This document shows positions 5,746-5,799 of a stretch of DNA of 5,799 nucleotides, in pieces. The notes below the pieces were generated by a model that saw only the letters and a program-made list of their open reading frames with translations, was not told the origin of the DNA and did no database searches. Origin of the DNA: CAYFZR01 sp046760505 [NCBI: Candidatus Hydrothermarchaeota archaeon] (GTDB lineage: Archaea; CAYFZR01); the NCBI GenBank assembly GCA_046760505.1, contig JBHIEG010000064.1, positions 1 to 5,799 on the forward strand. Direction: 5' to 3'. How positions within the stretch are numbered: position 1 is the first letter of the stretch; the number at the start of each line of letters is the position of its first letter. A program made the position numbers and the translations under genes.

Positions 5746-5799
5746 TTATTTCTTTGCTACTATATCCTCAACCTTTATCTCAAAGATTAGGGTCTTACC
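5746..5799 (-). CDS. FKBP-type peptidyl-prolyl cis-trans isomerase (C-terminal end only)
   Basis: Only the last 17 residues are in the window: GKTLIFEIKVEDIVAKK, then TAA at 5748-5746. The G-K-T-L-x-F-x-[IV]-x-[VL] strand is the end of the FKBP domain, usually preceded by N-H-P-L-A. In archaea these enzymes speed proline isomerisation during folding and often also act as chaperones. The protein stops seven residues after that strand, so it would be the short type lacking the large C-terminal extension. Its position ahead of the zinc ribbon, aIF1A and thermosome on one strand fits a translation and folding cluster. The match rests on few residues. Confidence 0.6.
   Translation of the reverse strand, partial: GKTLIFEIKVEDIVAKK

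Overview
The window looks like a low-GC archaeal chromosome segment, probably euryarchaeal. It carries a group II chaperonin (thermosome) subunit, the archaeal/eukaryotic-type initiation factor aIF1A, the tail of an FKBP-type prolyl isomerase, and strong Shine-Dalgarno motifs in front of GTG and TTG starts. I could not identify the species.

Apart from the first ~360 bases, all coding material reads on the minus strand, and the window has two contrasting halves. The right half (about 3141-5799) is intact. In transcription order it holds the C-terminus of an FKBP-like protein, a 37-residue double-CxxC zinc-ribbon miniprotein, aIF1A, the thermosome subunit, and a 134-residue orphan with a CxxC...CxxH pattern after a T-rich terminator-like spacer. 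The spacing is tight, and aIF1A and the chaperonin are almost certainly cotranscribed. Two start codons deserve revision: the best start of both aIF1A and the thermosome is an internal TTG preceded by a good Shine-Dalgarno.

The left half (about 1-3121) is decayed. A thioredoxin/glutaredoxin-like gene carries one apparent 1-base deletion. A B12-binding radical SAM gene has three frame breaks, one of them in a run of nine A. The N-terminal part of a trehalose-6-phosphate synthase follows, with a broken start and a frame break. Next come pieces of a DDE transposase in at least four frames. On the plus strand, abutting the other side of that transposase remnant, lies a piece of the same kind of trehalose-phosphate enzyme: the end of the synthase domain and the linker to a phosphatase domain. 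It directly follows the C-terminus of a GT4 glycosyltransferase resembling trehalose synthase TreT.

My reading is that a trehalose biosynthesis locus was disrupted and rearranged around a transposable element and is eroding, while the adjacent translation/protein-folding cluster is maintained. The intact right half argues against uniformly poor sequencing, but raw reads would be needed to exclude indel errors. I found no RNA gene, CRISPR array, prophage or convincing new molecular system.
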